From Nomia melanderi (Eukaryota > Arthropoda > Insecta > Hymenoptera > Halictidae): DNA of 64,000 bases. Below the pieces are notes generated by a model that saw nothing but the letters and a program-made list of their open reading frames with translations, did no database searches and was not told where the DNA came from. The stretch spans positions 9,789,896 through 9,853,895 of the forward strand of contig NC_135001.1 of NCBI RefSeq assembly GCF_051020985.1. Direction: 5' to 3'. Within the stretch, counting starts at the first letter, position 1. Each line of letters starts with the position of its first letter. Both the position numbers and the translations under genes were made by a program. This document shows positions 62,651 through 64,000 of this stretch, in pieces.

Positions 62651-63835
62651 TGCGTTTATCAAAGTTCAAGGAGTAGGATTCATTTTTAGAAGACTATCTT
62701 TCAGCTTCTATCACAATTCCGTTATAAATGTACCATTAACCGCAAAAATCCAGAGTTCGGTCTTTATTTCTCATAGTTGATTTGAATGGTTAACTGGAAG
62801 CGCTTATCGGCGTCACGACGTGTCGTCGTCTGGCTGCTTCCACATGTGTGTATGTATGTGTATTCAAGCGGTAAACATGCGTACAATGCCTGCCATAAGT
62901 ACGAGGACGACCGTAATGTTTCAAATCCCCTTTTTGCCAGTTTCAGTTTCCGAATTCTTGCATAAAACAGACCTGGAAATGTTTTTGGTTTGAATATCAT
63001 AACTGGACTGCGCATCTTTACGAGGATATGTATTTTTGTGTGCTAATTTATGGAAATTGCAATCAAAGCGGAGCTTGTTTGCCTCCTGTAATATCCCAAA
63101 GGAGATAAAAATTTCATTAAAGTTTCTTCAACATTCTTCTATGCCGAGCTTTTTTATGAGATTGCAGTAAATACATAGAACCTTTAATCCAATTATAAGT
63201 TTTCTGAAATGAATCACGATCTGAAAGAGGAAGGTGGAGAGTCTATATAGCATGTTAATATATTTATAAATATTATGTAGAGTTTCTTTTAATCGAATTT
63301 CGTATTAAAATGGAAAAAAAGAAGTTGGATTGGTCGGATCGATGGAAATCCAGGAGGAACATTAAATATACTGCAACGAACTCGTCACAGAGTTATTCTA
63401 TTTACACAGTAACGTTTGTAATTCCAGCAGGTACCAAAATTCTAGCCATGCTATACGCGAAAGTCGATTTAAAATGTGGGATTAAATTTTTTGTCATACG
63501 AAGCTCCATTTTCGAACAGATCCAATTTAAAAAATTCTCGAGCGTGGTACTGAATACGTCCACCTCGAACATCTAACCAGTAATGACCATTTCTACTTGA
63601 AACAAACCCTGTGGCTGGTTCAGTACCAATTCTCCGCCAATCTTATTGGTTGGAAAAGCCTCGAATCGGAAAAAAATGATGGAAACTTATGAAATAATAA
63701 AAGAATTTCGGAAAATCCTCTCGAAAATTTCGTGAAAACCAAATCTCAAATAACGTTTCAAATTCAATGAAATAGAATGTAACAAATTGAAAGCTTTTAC
63801 GAGAGTTACTCGCAATTGACTTGCAATGCACATAA
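62651..63835. other. Non-coding stretch with no recognised gene
   Basis: AT-leaning sequence with two short frames (62764-63015 minus, 63310-63576 plus), neither recognised. Confidence 0.5.
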
Positions 63836-63980
63836 GTAAACAAATAAACAAATGGATAAATAAATAATTGAACAAAGAATTACATAACTATGCGAATAAA
63901 AAGAGGAACAAATAAATAAATAAGTAAATAAAGAAAAAAAGGAATATACAAACAAATGAACAAATAAATAAGTAAATATA
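63836..63980. repeat. AT-rich AAATA/AACAA simple repeat
   Basis: Interrupted AAATAAAT, AACAAAT and AAGTAAAT units over about 145 bp, reaching almost to the right end of the window. Confidence 0.8.
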
Positions 63981-64000
63981 ACATATATCCGAAATTCCGA

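Overview
This 64 kb window reads as non-coding DNA from an animal, most probably an insect and possibly a hymenopteran (bee or ant). The evidence for that is AT-leaning sequence broken by short GC-rich, CpG-dense patches, long (CT)n and (GA)n microsatellites, and many small decayed elements flanked by TTAA-like tetramers. The taxonomic call is an inference from base texture, not from a recognised gene. No open frame exceeds about 190 codons, none shows a protein domain I recognise, and no rRNA, tRNA, CRISPR array or intact transposase gene is visible. A window this size is expected to give a few 150-190 codon frames by chance.

Layout. Positions 1-2101 are the right-hand edge of a 191-bp satellite array. 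Eleven monomers lie head to tail with no length change, and the array continues past the left end of the window. The rest is a gene desert or very large introns. It carries short decayed repeats: several MITE-like elements with TTAA-type flanks (35615-35867, 45001-45185, 53327-53507, 54652-54840, 55095-55308, and partial or diverged copies at 16244, 39695, 37781, 43321 and 48270); a two-copy repeat at 9216 and 50187; another two-copy repeat at 28160 and 49430; and possible single ends of pogo-like (23532) and hAT-like (30540) elements. Degenerate minisatellites lie at 24686 (24 bp), 33151 (12 bp), 34838 (36 bp), 46351 (9 bp) and 62209 (about 36 bp). Long CT/GA tracts lie at 17107, 27286, 34789 and 38397.

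The best coding candidate is a small minus-strand frame at 17620-17835. Its composition is protein-like and it has a plausible splice donor near its end. It could be a first coding exon, but I cannot name it. GC-rich patches at 27420-27800, 31500-31830, 39900-40400 and 56740-57330 are possible regulatory or promoter-like stretches, by composition only.
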